Part shown: piece by piece, positions 36,001 to 43,880 of the stretch | How positions within the stretch are numbered: position 1 is the first letter of the stretch | Layout: every line of letters starts with the position of its first letter | DNA from: Fulvivirga imtechensis AK7 | GTDB lineage: Bacteria > Bacteroidota > Bacteroidia > Cytophagales > Cyclobacteriaceae | NCBI RefSeq assembly: GCF_000331535.1 | Contig: NZ_AMZN01000043.1 | Span: 1 to 64,000 of the forward strand | DNA: 64,000 bases | Reading direction: 5' to 3' | Translations under genes and position numbers: made by a program | Notes under the pieces: generated by a model | What the model was told of the DNA's origin: nothing | Databases searched by the model: none | Seen by the model: the letters and a program-made list of their open reading frames with translations, nothing else

Positions 36001-36544
36001 CATTACAGAAAAGAATGGTAGCAATATGTTGATCATGATGCTGATCAACAACGGAACCATTGTTATTGAGAATTTGAATGTAACCATCGACCTTGGAGAT
36101 CAGCTAGCTGCCAAAGAACTGGTAAGCGCCACCATTATGCCTGGAGAACAGGTAAATGTGCCTTTGCAATTGTCTTTTGTGAACAAAGATCTTGAGTTTG
36201 TGTGCGTCACTGTCGAAGCGCTCATTGAAGGAGTCGAAGAAAGTGATGCTACCAATAATTCCAGGTGTATAAACTTCGAAGACGATGTCATCATTCTTAA
36301 ACCATATCCTAACCCTGGTACTGGGGAAATCCACATAAATATAGTCTCTAATGTTTCCGAAACACTCACGGCCAGATTATTTAGCCCGAAGGGTAATCTC
36401 GTCAAAGATGTAGCGTTTCAGAAATTGGGCACCGGCTATAATGATATTGTTCTGGATGCCACAGATGTAAAGGATGGCCTCTATTTCCTGAAAATTGAAT
36501 ATGGTGGTAAATCTGAAGTATTTCGTGTCATGATCGGTAACTAG
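33002..36544 (+). CDS. T9SS-secreted multidomain protein: propeller-like repeats, PKD domains, CARDB, type A sorting signal
   Basis: This 1180-residue protein has a signal peptide (to about residue 21). The domains follow in order. About six 60-residue repeats (residues 60-380) each carry a version of 'xFGNSxxNTPTxxxI' and probably form a beta-propeller. About seven PKD-like domains (residues 415-985; 'WDFGDGxxxxxxxxxHTY', 'GTYDVTLTL') follow. A CARDB-like domain comes next (about 995-1095). The type IX secretion C-terminal domain 'PYPNPGTGEIHINI...GLYFLKI' ends the protein. It is exported by T9SS and likely anchored to the outer-membrane glycan. Low Lys and high Thr/Ser/Asn use fits an adhesin or matrix protein. 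Confidence 0.9.
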   Translation: MSQRVAILFISLTIAITQAIGQCDQADFDIRANICLNEPLPLENTSTGLLSHEWDFCVGDNLTGSPTYSKLLPSQSFGQSFGVRVVRDGEYWYGFVIDRNTKGIIRLDFGASLANTPTYNNLGNPSGALTDAISIELYKEGNNWFGLVPGFIQNKVFLLSFGNSIQNTPTVTNITGSASYQYPIYATIQNSGGNIVAFIVNNRSGQYPVHRLNFGNSITNTPTITTINHTDFNETVNISFIEECDSYYGFLTSRGNGKIFRLDFGNDLTSSPSIQEIGAGSGLTFNNPAGIQTVKEGDEYHAFITSRNGPAYRLDFSSSLLNTPSGTTLPMGVSGDWEVELFKEGSIWYGFKANTGAGIYRITFPEDCSANIPYSTEEEPMNIQYSSAGTYKISLSGLNTSGNTSSVTKEITVSNTLPPSIDFGVDNICFNTATQLSAMSNDVAVNSWEWDFGDGATATGEIVNHTYAATGSYDVSLRIFNGTCSNYLTKTVTIYNEPVPSFTVPTGNICTNDTYLFENTTPGDFDGNITYEWFINGESVATTEDLDYEFPSGGAKEVKLVATIPGCSVEAIQNIANVDEGANPSFTVNDDCLGQSFQFNNTSTGEVASHQWDFGNGFTSNLSNPSFQYAEPGTYDVTLTLTNSSGCVTDTTNFVTVFELPIVSFTNDLACEGSPTQFADSSTVGDANITAWNWSFDDPSSNDNTSAAPNPLHTFTGSGNFDVKLVVESTNGCRDSLIQAVNVLAAPEVDFTYDRLCINEAVQFQDLSQPVAGETITSWAWDLGGVFSAEQNPEVTFEFAKNYGVGLTVTSENLCTATTYKTITITPVPEVVFEIEDACENTEVHLYDTTDPLGDEVASRSWNLAGLASASDSSTYFHFPQAGTYEVGLSIVTQNGCEYATSQSIEVTQAPTASFTSPIMFGAPPLEVAFVNNSANAVTYMWDFDDGTISNETQPVHTFTEEGTHTVQLVATDALGCSDTTSRTINVVFPDLELELSRLFITEKNGSNMLIMMLINNGTIVIENLNVTIDLGDQLAAKELVSATIMPGEQVNVPLQLSFVNKDLEFVCVTVEALIEGVEESDATNNSRCINFEDDVIILKPYPNPGTGEIHINIVSNVSETLTARLFSPKGNLVKDVAFQKLGTGYNDIVLDATDVKDGLYFLKIEYGGKSEVFRVMIGN

Positions 36545-36747
36545 CGCTCGTATCATGCTGCCGATCATACCGTTCAAAGAAAATACAAATTTATTAACAA
36601 TATCTTTATTTTTATTTCGTCCTTCTTTGTGTTTAATAGTTATCTTCGCACCCGATTTTAATAATTAAAGTTCTTATATTAATGTGGGTTCGATATAGTA
36701 GAGCCGGTTAAAGGCATGTATATCAGAAAACAGAAAAAACTCTTTTA

Positions 36748-36842
36748 AAGGTCCTTCTGCCAGCCCCGAACTTGCCTCGGGGGAAGAATGAAGGATCTTA
36801 CTAAGTTCAAGAGGTACTATTCACAATTTAGGAAGATCCTTC
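36748..36842. repeat. REP-like nested inverted repeat
   Basis: AAGGTCCTTC (36748-36757) pairs 9/10 with GAAGGATCTT (36790-36799) around an inner stem CCCCGA/TCGGGG (36764-36782). A third arm, AAGATCCTTC (36833-36842), is a perfect complement of GAAGGATCTT, so two mutually exclusive folds are possible. Confidence 0.65.
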
Positions 36843-36898
36843 TTCCGTCAGAATGGCCTCTTATTTTTAAGCGTTTTTATATTAAACTCACGTTATAT

Positions 36899-37031
36899 TA
36901 ACTATTGCTTGTAAGAAAACTCTAAGTGGCTTTAAGAAACGAATCCCAAAAAGCGGAGTGTACTGAGGTACGTGAGCATTTTTGGGACAAGCGTAACGCA
37001 GACATCGGCGTTTTCTTAGAGACACTAACTA
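36899..37031 (+). mobile_element. MITE-like element, copy C, with TAACTA target duplication
   Basis: The element (36905-37025, 121 bp) is flanked by TAACTA at 36899-36904 and 37026-37031. Left end TTGCTTGTAAGAAAACTC; right end, reverse complement, GTGTCTCTAAGAAAACGCC. The internal hairpin is TCCCAAAAA (36944-36952) / TTTTTGGGA (36979-36987); compared with copy A both arms changed together. It is shorter than the other copies in the left arm. Confidence 0.8.
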
Positions 37032-37182
37032 AAAAGTGTTGATTAAGAGCCACTTGATGGTTTACCGCTGTCAAAAAGTTTGGATATAAGAAGTCTAATT
37101 GGATGAAGGCGTGTTATAAAGAAGAAAACTCAAACTACATGGGATACGTAACAATTCCATAAAAACGATTTTAAGAGCAACT

Positions 37183-37659
37183 ATGAAGAAGTCAAAGATA
37201 AAACTGGATAAGACAGATCGCAAAATACTTGAAATATTACAAGCCAATGCCAAGATAACGAATGCTCAACTGGCTCAGGAAATAGGACTTTCTCCCGCAC
37301 CAACGCTTGAAAGAGTGAAAAAGTTAGAAATCTCCGGCATTATTAAAAGCTACCATGCTACCCTGGATAATGAAAAAGTAGGCCTTGGTGTAAGTACATT
37401 TGTGATGGTTAGCCTGAAGGGCCACAACAAAGCCAATATTGAAGTTTTTACTCAAAGTATTGCTGAGATTGAAGAAATAATAGAATGTCATCATATTACA
37501 GGTTCCGGTGATTTTATTTTGAAGATAATTTCTCAGGATATACCTTCATATCAAAAATTGATGTTGGAGAAAGTTACCAACATTGAGGTGGTGGATAGTA
37601 TGCAATCATTAGTGATATTATCTACCTTTAAGGATAGTAAAATAATGCCAATACCTTAA
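37183..37659 (+). CDS. Lrp/AsnC-family transcriptional regulator
   Basis: This 158-residue protein has an N-terminal winged helix 'LDKTDRKILEILQANAKITNAQLAQEIGLSPAPTLERVKKLEISGIIKSYHA' and a C-terminal RAM ligand-binding domain ('FVMVSLKGHN', 'ECHHITGSGDFILKI'), the full Lrp architecture. It probably senses an amino acid. It lies 6 bp upstream of the PRTase gene and is likely transcribed with it. Confidence 0.93.
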   Translation: MKKSKIKLDKTDRKILEILQANAKITNAQLAQEIGLSPAPTLERVKKLEISGIIKSYHATLDNEKVGLGVSTFVMVSLKGHNKANIEVFTQSIAEIEEIIECHHITGSGDFILKIISQDIPSYQKLMLEKVTNIEVVDSMQSLVILSTFKDSKIMPIP

Positions 37660-37665
37660 AAATTT

Positions 37666-38169
37666 ATGGGAAACAAAGGCCTGATTTTATCTGATGCACA
37701 GGTAAGGCAAAAAATTAAACGTATAGCGTACGAAATATACGAGAATAATTTCCAGGAGAAAGATATCATACTCGCCGGAATACAGGAGCAAGGTTACGAA
37801 TTGGCCAGGCTCCTGCTGGAGGAGTTGCAGCAAATAGCCTCTTTTAAAACGACCCTGATCGGAGTACGCCTTGACAAATTTGCCCCAACGCAAAGCGAGA
37901 TCAGCCTCGATTGTGACGTATCAGTAGTTAAAAATAAGTGTATCATACTTATCGATGATGTGATGAACACCGGCCGCACGATGGCTTATAGCTTAAAGCC
38001 ATTTCTGAACGTAAAGGTTAAGAAAATAGAGACTGCTGTATTAGTGAATAGGAGCCATACGCAGTTCCCGATCTCAATACAATATACCGGCTACGAGTTG
38101 GCAACCACTATCAAAGAACACGTTGAGGTTCAGTTGGAAAATGACAGAAAAGCAGTATACCTTCAGTAA
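37666..38169 (+). CDS. phosphoribosyltransferase-domain protein (PyrR-like)
   Basis: This 167-residue type I PRTase has the PRPP-binding motif 'CIILIDDVMNTGRTMAYSL' and the upstream 'ILAGIQEQGYELARLL'. The order and size match PyrR (uracil PRTase/regulator) in Bacteroidota, though the hood region is too short to prove the base used. It may salvage a nucleobase or act in regulation. It is coupled to the Lrp gene. Confidence 0.85.
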   Translation: MGNKGLILSDAQVRQKIKRIAYEIYENNFQEKDIILAGIQEQGYELARLLLEELQQIASFKTTLIGVRLDKFAPTQSEISLDCDVSVVKNKCIILIDDVMNTGRTMAYSLKPFLNVKVKKIETAVLVNRSHTQFPISIQYTGYELATTIKEHVEVQLENDRKAVYLQ

Positions 38170-38229
38170 GGATTTCATTTGTTTTAGTTAAATCATCCCA
38201 TTATATTAGGAGGTTTATTCTGCAAACGC

Positions 38230-39753
38230 ATGCCGGAATTTGAAAATACTGTCAACCTGAAGGAGGATATCAACAAGTTAGAGGGACTTCTTGCTACAAA
38301 AGAAATTGAAATTGCTACCCTAAGAGATAAGCTCAGCAAGTACGAGGCAGCGGCCAATGGTGCCAACGATGGCTTGTGGGATTGGGATTTTGAAAATAAA
38401 GTGGCATTTGTATCCAGGCCCTGGAAAACAATGTTGGGTATCGATGAAGACGAAGTTATCGACCACAACGGATTGGTTTCATGGGAGCATCTCCTTCATC
38501 CGGATGATAAGGAAAGTGCTATCAATGTTTTTAGGGATTACATTGAGGGACGAATTGATACCTACCGCGAAAAGTTTCGACTGAAACATACAGATGGCAC
38601 CTACCGGTGGATACTCTCAAAAGCAAAAGTGATCTATGATGCCAAAGGTAAGCCGGTAAGAATATCAGGCTCACATACTGATATTACCGAGCAGAAAAAG
38701 GCGGCCGATGCGTTAAAGAAAAGTGAGGAAAAGTACCGGAATCTTTTTGAAAACTCTCTGGTAGCAATGTTTCGGACACATGCCCTATCAGGAGAGGTAG
38801 TAGAAGCCAATGATAAATTCTGGGATCTTTTAGGTGTACCAAGGGCACAAAAGGGAAAGATCCGGTTCGATATTTTTGCCGAAGAAAAGGAAAAAAGAAG
38901 AGTGTTGAAAATTTTGGAGGATCATGGTGCGGTTGACAACCTGGAGCTTCAGATAAGGACCTTTACCAACGAACTGATATGGGTTTCTTTCAGTGCAGTG
39001 CTTTATGAAGATGAAAAGATAATAGAATGTGTTCTAAAGGATATCACCCAGACAAAAGAGAATCTGCTTGAGCTGCAAAAGGTGAATTTTGAGCTTGACA
39101 GCTTTGTTTACCATGCCTCTCATGACCTTCGTTCACCACTCAGATCAATTTTGGGATTGATAGACCTCTATAGGTTGGAAACTGATACTAAAATAAAAGA
39201 AGAGTGCATAGAAAAAATAGAGGGTAGTGTAAACCGCCTGGATGATCTGGTGGTAGAACTACTAAGCATCTCCAGGAATGACCGTGTAAATGATCCGCAC
39301 ATACCTATCAACCTCATGGTCGAAATAAACAATAGTATTTCCAGCTACTATAATGCCACCAATACTACGGGGCTGGAAGTTATTACTAAGGTGTTACAAC
39401 CGGTGCCATTTAAATCTGATTTAACCCGGGTGCGAATTATCCTGAATAATCTTATCTCCAATGCTATTAAATATCGTAACTTTCACAAAGACCGGGCTTT
39501 TATCCGTATTGAAGCTACGGTAAATGCCGAAAGCGCTGTCTTAAAAGTTGAAGATAATGGCGAAGGGATAGCAGAATCCAAATTACCTCATATCTTTGAC
39601 ATGTTTTACAGAGCCACTGAGAAAAGCGAAGGCTCAGGATTGGGCTTATATATTGTGAGAAAAGTCGCTGAAAAGCTCGATGCTGAAATAAATGTGCAGA
39701 GCGAGGAGCTTGAGGGTACCGAGTTCACCATTACGATACCGAATACTAAATAG
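38230..39753 (+). CDS. PAS-PAS sensor histidine kinase
   Basis: This 507-residue kinase has no membrane segment. A short coiled coil (residues 5-35) leads to PAS 1 (about 38-155; 'GLWDWDFENKVAFVSRPWKTMLG', PAC 'RISGSHTDITEQKKA') and PAS 2 (about 162-275). HisKA has the acceptor His in 'FVYHASHDLRSPLRSILGLIDLY'. HATPase_c has 'ILNNLISNAIKYR', 'VEDNGEGIAESKLPHIFDMFYRA' and 'GSGLGLYIV'. The stop codon (39751-39753) lies inside the left flanking repeat of MITE copy D. No regulator gene is next to it. Confidence 0.92.
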   Translation: MPEFENTVNLKEDINKLEGLLATKEIEIATLRDKLSKYEAAANGANDGLWDWDFENKVAFVSRPWKTMLGIDEDEVIDHNGLVSWEHLLHPDDKESAINVFRDYIEGRIDTYREKFRLKHTDGTYRWILSKAKVIYDAKGKPVRISGSHTDITEQKKAADALKKSEEKYRNLFENSLVAMFRTHALSGEVVEANDKFWDLLGVPRAQKGKIRFDIFAEEKEKRRVLKILEDHGAVDNLELQIRTFTNELIWVSFSAVLYEDEKIIECVLKDITQTKENLLELQKVNFELDSFVYHASHDLRSPLRSILGLIDLYRLETDTKIKEECIEKIEGSVNRLDDLVVELLSISRNDRVNDPHIPINLMVEINNSISSYYNATNTTGLEVITKVLQPVPFKSDLTRVRIILNNLISNAIKYRNFHKDRAFIRIEATVNAESAVLKVEDNGEGIAESKLPHIFDMFYRATEKSEGSGLGLYIVRKVAEKLDAEINVQSEELEGTEFTITIPNTK

Positions 39754-39898
39754 TGTTTGTAACAAACTCTAAGTGGCTTTAAGGAAACGTTAAGGTCAAG
39801 GCTTGCGAAGTGCCAAAAAGCGGAGCGTACTGAGGTACGAGAGCATTTTTGGGGCGAGCGTAACGCAGACATTGACGTTTTCTTAGAGACACTAAGTA
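39747..39898 (+). mobile_element. MITE-like element, copy D, abutting the histidine-kinase stop
   Basis: The element (39753-39892) is flanked by TAAATA (39747-39752) and TAAGTA (39893-39898), which match 5/6; the wider match is ACTAAATAG/ACTAAGTAG. The ends are GTGTTTGTAACAAAC and GTGTCTCTAAGAAAACGTC (right end, reverse complement). The insertion overlaps the TAG stop of the kinase yet preserves it, so the element forms the whole kinase-panB spacer. Confidence 0.75.
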
Positions 39899-39920
39899 GC
39901 ATTGAAAAAGATAAAACAAC

Positions 39921-40739
39921 ATGTCTATTCACAAATCTGATATAAAAAAGGTTACTACGCACCAGTTGCAGGAAATGAAGAACCGTGGTGAGAAAATTGC
40001 GATGCTCACAGCATACGACTACTCCATGGCCAGAATACTGGATGGTGCAGGTATTGATGTACTACTCGTAGGTGATTCAGCTTCAAATGTAATGGCAGGA
40101 AATGAGACAACTTTGCCTATCACTTTGGATCAGATGATTTACCATGCCAGCTCGGTAGTGAAGGCGGTGGAGCGGGCATTTGTAGTAGTCGACATACCAT
40201 TTGGCTCTTATCAGGGTAATTCATCTGAAGCATTAAGGTCTGCAATAAGAATAATGAAAGAGTCAGGGGCTCACGCAGTAAAAATGGAGGGTGGCAGCGA
40301 AATTAAAGAATCCGTCATACGTATACTGAGCGCTGGTGTGCCGGTAATGGGGCATCTGGGCCTTACACCACAGTCTATCTACAAATTTGGAACATATACA
40401 GTCAGGGCTAGAGAAGAGGAAGAAGCTCAAAAGCTGTTGGAAGATGCGAAATTGCTCGAAGAGTGTGGTTGCTTTTCAATCGTACTGGAGAAAATTCCGG
40501 CTGACCTTGCAAAGAAGGTGGCTGAGGCTGTATCCATCCCTATTATCGGTATAGGTGCTGGTGCTGATGTTGACGGCCAGGTGCTTGTAATGCAGGATAT
40601 GCTGGGGATCACCAAAGAATTTAAACCCCGGTTTCTCCGCAGATATGCCGATCTGTATACTGTGGTGACAGATGCCGTCAGCCACTATATTGAGGATGTA
40701 AAGGCGAAAGATTTTCCTAATCAAGAGGAAAAATATTAA
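39921..40739 (+). CDS. panB: 3-methyl-2-oxobutanoate hydroxymethyltransferase
   Basis: PanB (272 residues) makes ketopantoate from alpha-ketoisovalerate and methylene-THF, the first step of pantothenate and CoA synthesis. It has the motifs '[20 protein letters not shown]', '[13 protein letters not shown]' (Mg2+-binding Asp), 'VDIPFGSYQ', 'KMEGG', '[10 protein letters not shown]' and '[14 protein letters not shown]'. The length is standard. It starts 22 bp past the MITE, so its leader is largely element sequence. No other pan gene lies nearby. Confidence 0.95.
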   Translation: MSIHKSDIKKVTTHQLQEMKNRGEKIAMLTAYDYSMARILDGAGIDVLLVGDSASNVMAGNETTLPITLDQMIYHASSVVKAVERAFVVVDIPFGSYQGNSSEALRSAIRIMKESGAHAVKMEGGSEIKESVIRILSAGVPVMGHLGLTPQSIYKFGTYTVRAREEEEAQKLLEDAKLLEECGCFSIVLEKIPADLAKKVAEAVSIPIIGIGAGADVDGQVLVMQDMLGITKEFKPRFLRRYADLYTVVTDAVSHYIEDVKAKDFPNQEEKY

Positions 40740-40787
40740 CAGATCTTCATTTGTTTAACATGCTACAAATAAGCCCACACAGAAGTT

Positions 40788-42608
40788 TTGAGTCAAAATT
40801 TTAGTAAGTTTGATATTTATAAAATCACTGACCCGTTGAATCGAATGATCCGGTGGATGTTAGGTTCGGGCTTGTTTATCTTCAGCCTGCTGGCATTTTT
40901 GGGAGTGATCGTTGAAGCGGGGTTTGAGCTACCATTTCATGTAGTCATAGTCATTCACATTCTGTATTTTCTTTGTGTTACAGTTTTTTTAGCAGTAATC
41001 TTTGTTAGGATTATTCTGAAATTCATCAGAAAAACTGAACGAAGGAAAATTCTCATTTCCGAGTATTTTTTGTTCATCGTACTAATCGTGCTCCTGACAC
41101 TTAACGTTCTGATGTCCGGAGATGAGGAGAGCAAAATCGTTTTTATCAACATCGTTACCGATGTGGTTTTTTTGAGGTTCAGCATCATTCTTCTTTTCAT
41201 CATTGAACTTTCGAAAACCTCATTAAAGTTTCAGCGTCTGGATCTTAACCCGGCATTACTTTTTATTGGCAGTTTTTTACTACTAATACTTATCGGGACA
41301 GTGCTTTTGATGCTCCCCCGTGCTACAACATCAGACCTGTCTCTGCTGGATGCCTTTTTTACTGCTACAAGTGCGGTATGCGTTACTGGGCTTATCGTAG
41401 TAGATACAGCTACGCATTTTACGCACTTTGGTCAATTGATCATCCTTATCCTCATCCAGATAGGTGGGTTGGGTATCATGACATTCACTACTTTTTTCGG
41501 ATTTTTCTTTAAGAGTTCTTCCAGCTATGAAAACACACTTTTCATTCAGGAATTTGTCAATGAGAATAAGATCAGTCAAATACTACATACTATTGTTAAG
41601 GTAGTGGCTTTTACCATTTTTATAGAGCTGGTGGGGGGCGTTTTTATATACTTTAGCATCGCTGATACTTTTGAAACCTCATCAAAAGCCATATGGTTTT
41701 CTGCTTTTCATACTATTTCCGCCTTTTGCAACGCAGGTTTTTCAACGCTCAGCAATGGTCTTTACGAGCCGGTCATTCGTTCGGCCTACAATTTACATAT
41801 GATCCTGGCGGGGTTGATTTTCTTTGGTGGCATCGGCTTTCCGGTAATATTTGATATCTATAAATCTATAAAGTATTATGTGGTAAATAAATACCTTCAA
41901 GTGATAAAAGGACAACAGTATGTACATAGAGGGCGGCACCTGGCAGTACACTCTAAAATTGTGCTTGCTACATCTGCAATATTGCTGGTTACAGGCTTTG
42001 TTTTCTTCTTCGCAGCAGAATTCAACAATACTTTGGCAGGGCTACCATGGTATGGCAAGCTCGCAGGAGCTATTTTTGGGACAGTTACACCCAGAACGGC
42101 CGGTTTTAACACTGTGGATATGACCTCACTGTCAGTGGCTACCATTTTAGTTTACTTTTTTCTGATGTGGATTGGAGCCTCCCCCGGATCAACAGGTGGT
42201 GGGTTGAAAACCAGCACATTTGCTGTGGCAGTATTAAACGTATTAAGTATTTCAAAAAGGAAGGAGCGTATTGAAATATTCAAAAGAGAAATAACCAACG
42301 AGTCGGTACGAAAGGCATTTGCTGTTATACTCTTGTCCTTTTTGGTTATCGGTTTAGCTGTATTCCTGGTAACGCTGTTTAATCCTGAACTGCCCTTGCT
42401 TTCAATCATATTTGAATGTGTATCGGCTTTTAGCACTGTTGGCCTTTCTTTAGGCATTACAGGTGTGTTGAGTGCGGCAAGCAAAGGTGTAATTATAGTC
42501 ACCATGTTTTTGGGAAGGGTCGGTACCCTGACGTTGCTGGTGGCGTTAATTGTTAGCGCAAGAACTCAAAGCTATCGGTATCCTTCCGAAAACGTTTTTA
42601 TTACCTAA
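40788..42608 (+). CDS. TrkH/KtrB-family potassium transporter, membrane subunit
   Basis: This 606-residue protein has an extended N-terminal set of hydrophobic helices followed by the TrkH core. It shows four M1-P-M2 repeats with selectivity-loop glycines, for example 'ATSAVCVTGLIVVDT', 'SAFCNAGFSTLSNGL', 'FGTVTPRTAGFNTVDM' and 'ECVSAFSTVGLSLGIT'. It imports K+ driven by ion gradients and works with the cytosolic subunit encoded 14 bp downstream. The start is a TTG at 40788. Confidence 0.92.
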   Translation: MSQNFSKFDIYKITDPLNRMIRWMLGSGLFIFSLLAFLGVIVEAGFELPFHVVIVIHILYFLCVTVFLAVIFVRIILKFIRKTERRKILISEYFLFIVLIVLLTLNVLMSGDEESKIVFINIVTDVVFLRFSIILLFIIELSKTSLKFQRLDLNPALLFIGSFLLLILIGTVLLMLPRATTSDLSLLDAFFTATSAVCVTGLIVVDTATHFTHFGQLIILILIQIGGLGIMTFTTFFGFFFKSSSSYENTLFIQEFVNENKISQILHTIVKVVAFTIFIELVGGVFIYFSIADTFETSSKAIWFSAFHTISAFCNAGFSTLSNGLYEPVIRSAYNLHMILAGLIFFGGIGFPVIFDIYKSIKYYVVNKYLQVIKGQQYVHRGRHLAVHSKIVLATSAILLVTGFVFFFAAEFNNTLAGLPWYGKLAGAIFGTVTPRTAGFNTVDMTSLSVATILVYFFLMWIGASPGSTGGGLKTSTFAVAVLNVLSISKRKERIEIFKREITNESVRKAFAVILLSFLVIGLAVFLVTLFNPELPLLSIIFECVSAFSTVGLSLGITGVLSAASKGVIIVTMFLGRVGTLTLLVALIVSARTQSYRYPSENVFIT

Positions 42609-42622
42609 AAAATAAGCTTAAA

Positions 42623-43318
42623 ATGAAGTACATAGTAATAGGCTTGGGAAACTTCGGATCAACTCTTTCCATGGCACTAACCGAAATGGGTTTTGAAGTT
42701 ATTGCTGTTGACAGTGATATGAAAAAAGTTAACGAATTTAAAGATAGGGTCACCCATACCATCTGTCTAGACTCAGGTGATAAAGCTGCAATGGAAACAT
42801 TGCCATTAAAAGATAGTGATGCCGTTATTGTGGCAATCGGAGAGGATTTCGGTGCTTCTGTATTGTCGACTGCTGTATTGAAGCAATTGGGAGCTAAAAA
42901 GATAATCGGAAGAGCTATTTCCGACCTGCATCATACTGTCATAGAAGCTATTGGTGTGGAAGAGATTATTCGACCGGAAGAAGAGTCAGCCTCGCGCCTG
43001 GCAAAAAGACTTCAACTCAAAGGAGTGGTAGATTCGTTTGAAATATCAGAGGATTATAACATTGTTGAAACGGAAATCCCTGAAAGGTATTTTGGTAAAA
43101 CAGTAGAAGAAGCAAACCTCAGACAGGAGTTTAATCTTAATATTCTAACCATTATTAGAATGGAAAAAACCAAAAATATTATCGGTCAATCTTCCTCCAA
43201 AAGACAAGTGATGGGTGTAGTAAGCCCGCAAACCGTTTTCAAGGAAGGCGATATCATAGTGTTATTTGGCAACAACAAAGACATCAAAAAGTGCCTTAGC
43301 CAGGAACCCATGGTATGA
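42623..43318 (+). CDS. TrkA/KtrA-type potassium uptake regulatory subunit
   Basis: This 231-residue protein has an N-terminal RCK (TrkA_N) domain with the Rossmann loop 'YIVIGLGNFGSTLSMALTEMGFEVIAVD' and a C-terminal TrkA_C domain ('FEISEDYNIVETEIPERYFGKTVEEANL'). It binds nucleotide and gates the TrkH-like channel encoded upstream. The pair forms a Ktr-type K+ importer operon. Confidence 0.93.
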   Translation: MKYIVIGLGNFGSTLSMALTEMGFEVIAVDSDMKKVNEFKDRVTHTICLDSGDKAAMETLPLKDSDAVIVAIGEDFGASVLSTAVLKQLGAKKIIGRAISDLHHTVIEAIGVEEIIRPEEESASRLAKRLQLKGVVDSFEISEDYNIVETEIPERYFGKTVEEANLRQEFNLNILTIIRMEKTKNIIGQSSSKRQVMGVVSPQTVFKEGDIIVLFGNNKDIKKCLSQEPMV

Positions 43319-43869
43319 GCAAATCAATCGACAGCAGGCAAGTAGAGCCCTGAGTAAGTAGTCGTGAGTATTGAGTAGGTGCAGTAAACATTGATCGGTA
43401 ATCAATTTTTCAACAGATGAGACTGTTCTCCTTCCGGGAGGAGACACAGAGGTAGGTATGAGAGTCGGAAGTAGTCGCAACACAAAAAATCCTATGCTAG
43501 TCCCCGGATTCCGTTCCGGGGCCCCTGAGAAAGGGGAGCTAACCAGAGTAGACCTGTTCCATAAGCTATAGAAATCCAAAGAGTGCGGATTTTTTTCTTC
43601 GCCATACTATCAGTTGGGTTGTCGGGTTACTTCTGTTCTTCGCAGCGGGGCCCCGGAACTGGTACGGTTTTGCAGGATGTTGAAAGTCCGAGATTTGAAG
43701 TATCATCGGATGAGTGTCTTCTCAAAGCAAGTCTCATCCGATGAATGTATGGAAGACGGAAGTCCGAAGACCGAAGTCCGAAGCATAGGCACTTCACCAT
43801 TCACTGTTCACGTACAAACAGGAAACTCGAAACACCAAACATCAAACATCAAACACCAAACAGGAAACA
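43319..43869. other. 551-bp gene-free region with heptamer tracts and stem-loops
   Basis: No protein frame fits a gene. It carries heptamer tracts at 43352-43379 (GAGTAAG, TAGTCGT, GAGTATT, GAGTAGG), 43755-43782 (GACGGAA, GTCCGAA, GACCGAA, GTCCGAA) and 43818-43880. Adjoining stem-loops lie at 43502-43521 (CCCCGGA/TCCGGGG) and 43522-43536 (CCCCT/AGGGG). No promoter or RNA gene was recognised. Confidence 0.7.
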
Positions 43870-43880
43870 TCAAACATCGA
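43818..43880. repeat. heptamer tandem repeat (ACATCAA type), nine units
   Basis: Units ACAGGAA, ACTCGAA, ACACCAA, ACATCAA, ACATCAA, ACACCAA, ACAGGAA, ACATCAA and ACATCGA lie in perfect 7-bp register. The last units run into the stop codon (43870-43872) and final codons of the CstB-like gene on the minus strand. Confidence 0.9.

Larger units (their letters stand above)
36545..37182. other. 638-bp gene-free region with stem-loops, a promoter-like box and a MITE copy
   Basis: No protein frame here is convincing. It holds a TATCTTCGCACCC string near 36645, close to the Bacteroidota -7 form TAnnTTTG but without a proper -33 partner. A palindromic block lies at 36748-36842. Copy C of the MITE-like element lies at 36899-37031. 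The Lrp gene starts at 37183. Confidence 0.6.

Noticed and set aside
34193-36405. Several minus-strand frames opposite the PKD protein
   Set aside because: They arise from the repetitive Thr/Ser/Gly codons of the PKD gene and lack starts and motifs.
36640-36740. Possible short gene after the TATCTTCGCACCC box (a ten-codon peptide from about 36716)
   Set aside because: Too short, not conserved in appearance, and the -33 element is not at a proper distance.
39606-39962. Minus-strand reading frame sharing 'KCSRTSVRSAFWHFASLDL' with another at 52483-52821
   Set aside because: The shared peptide is only the translation of the MITE-like element copies D and E, not a gene.
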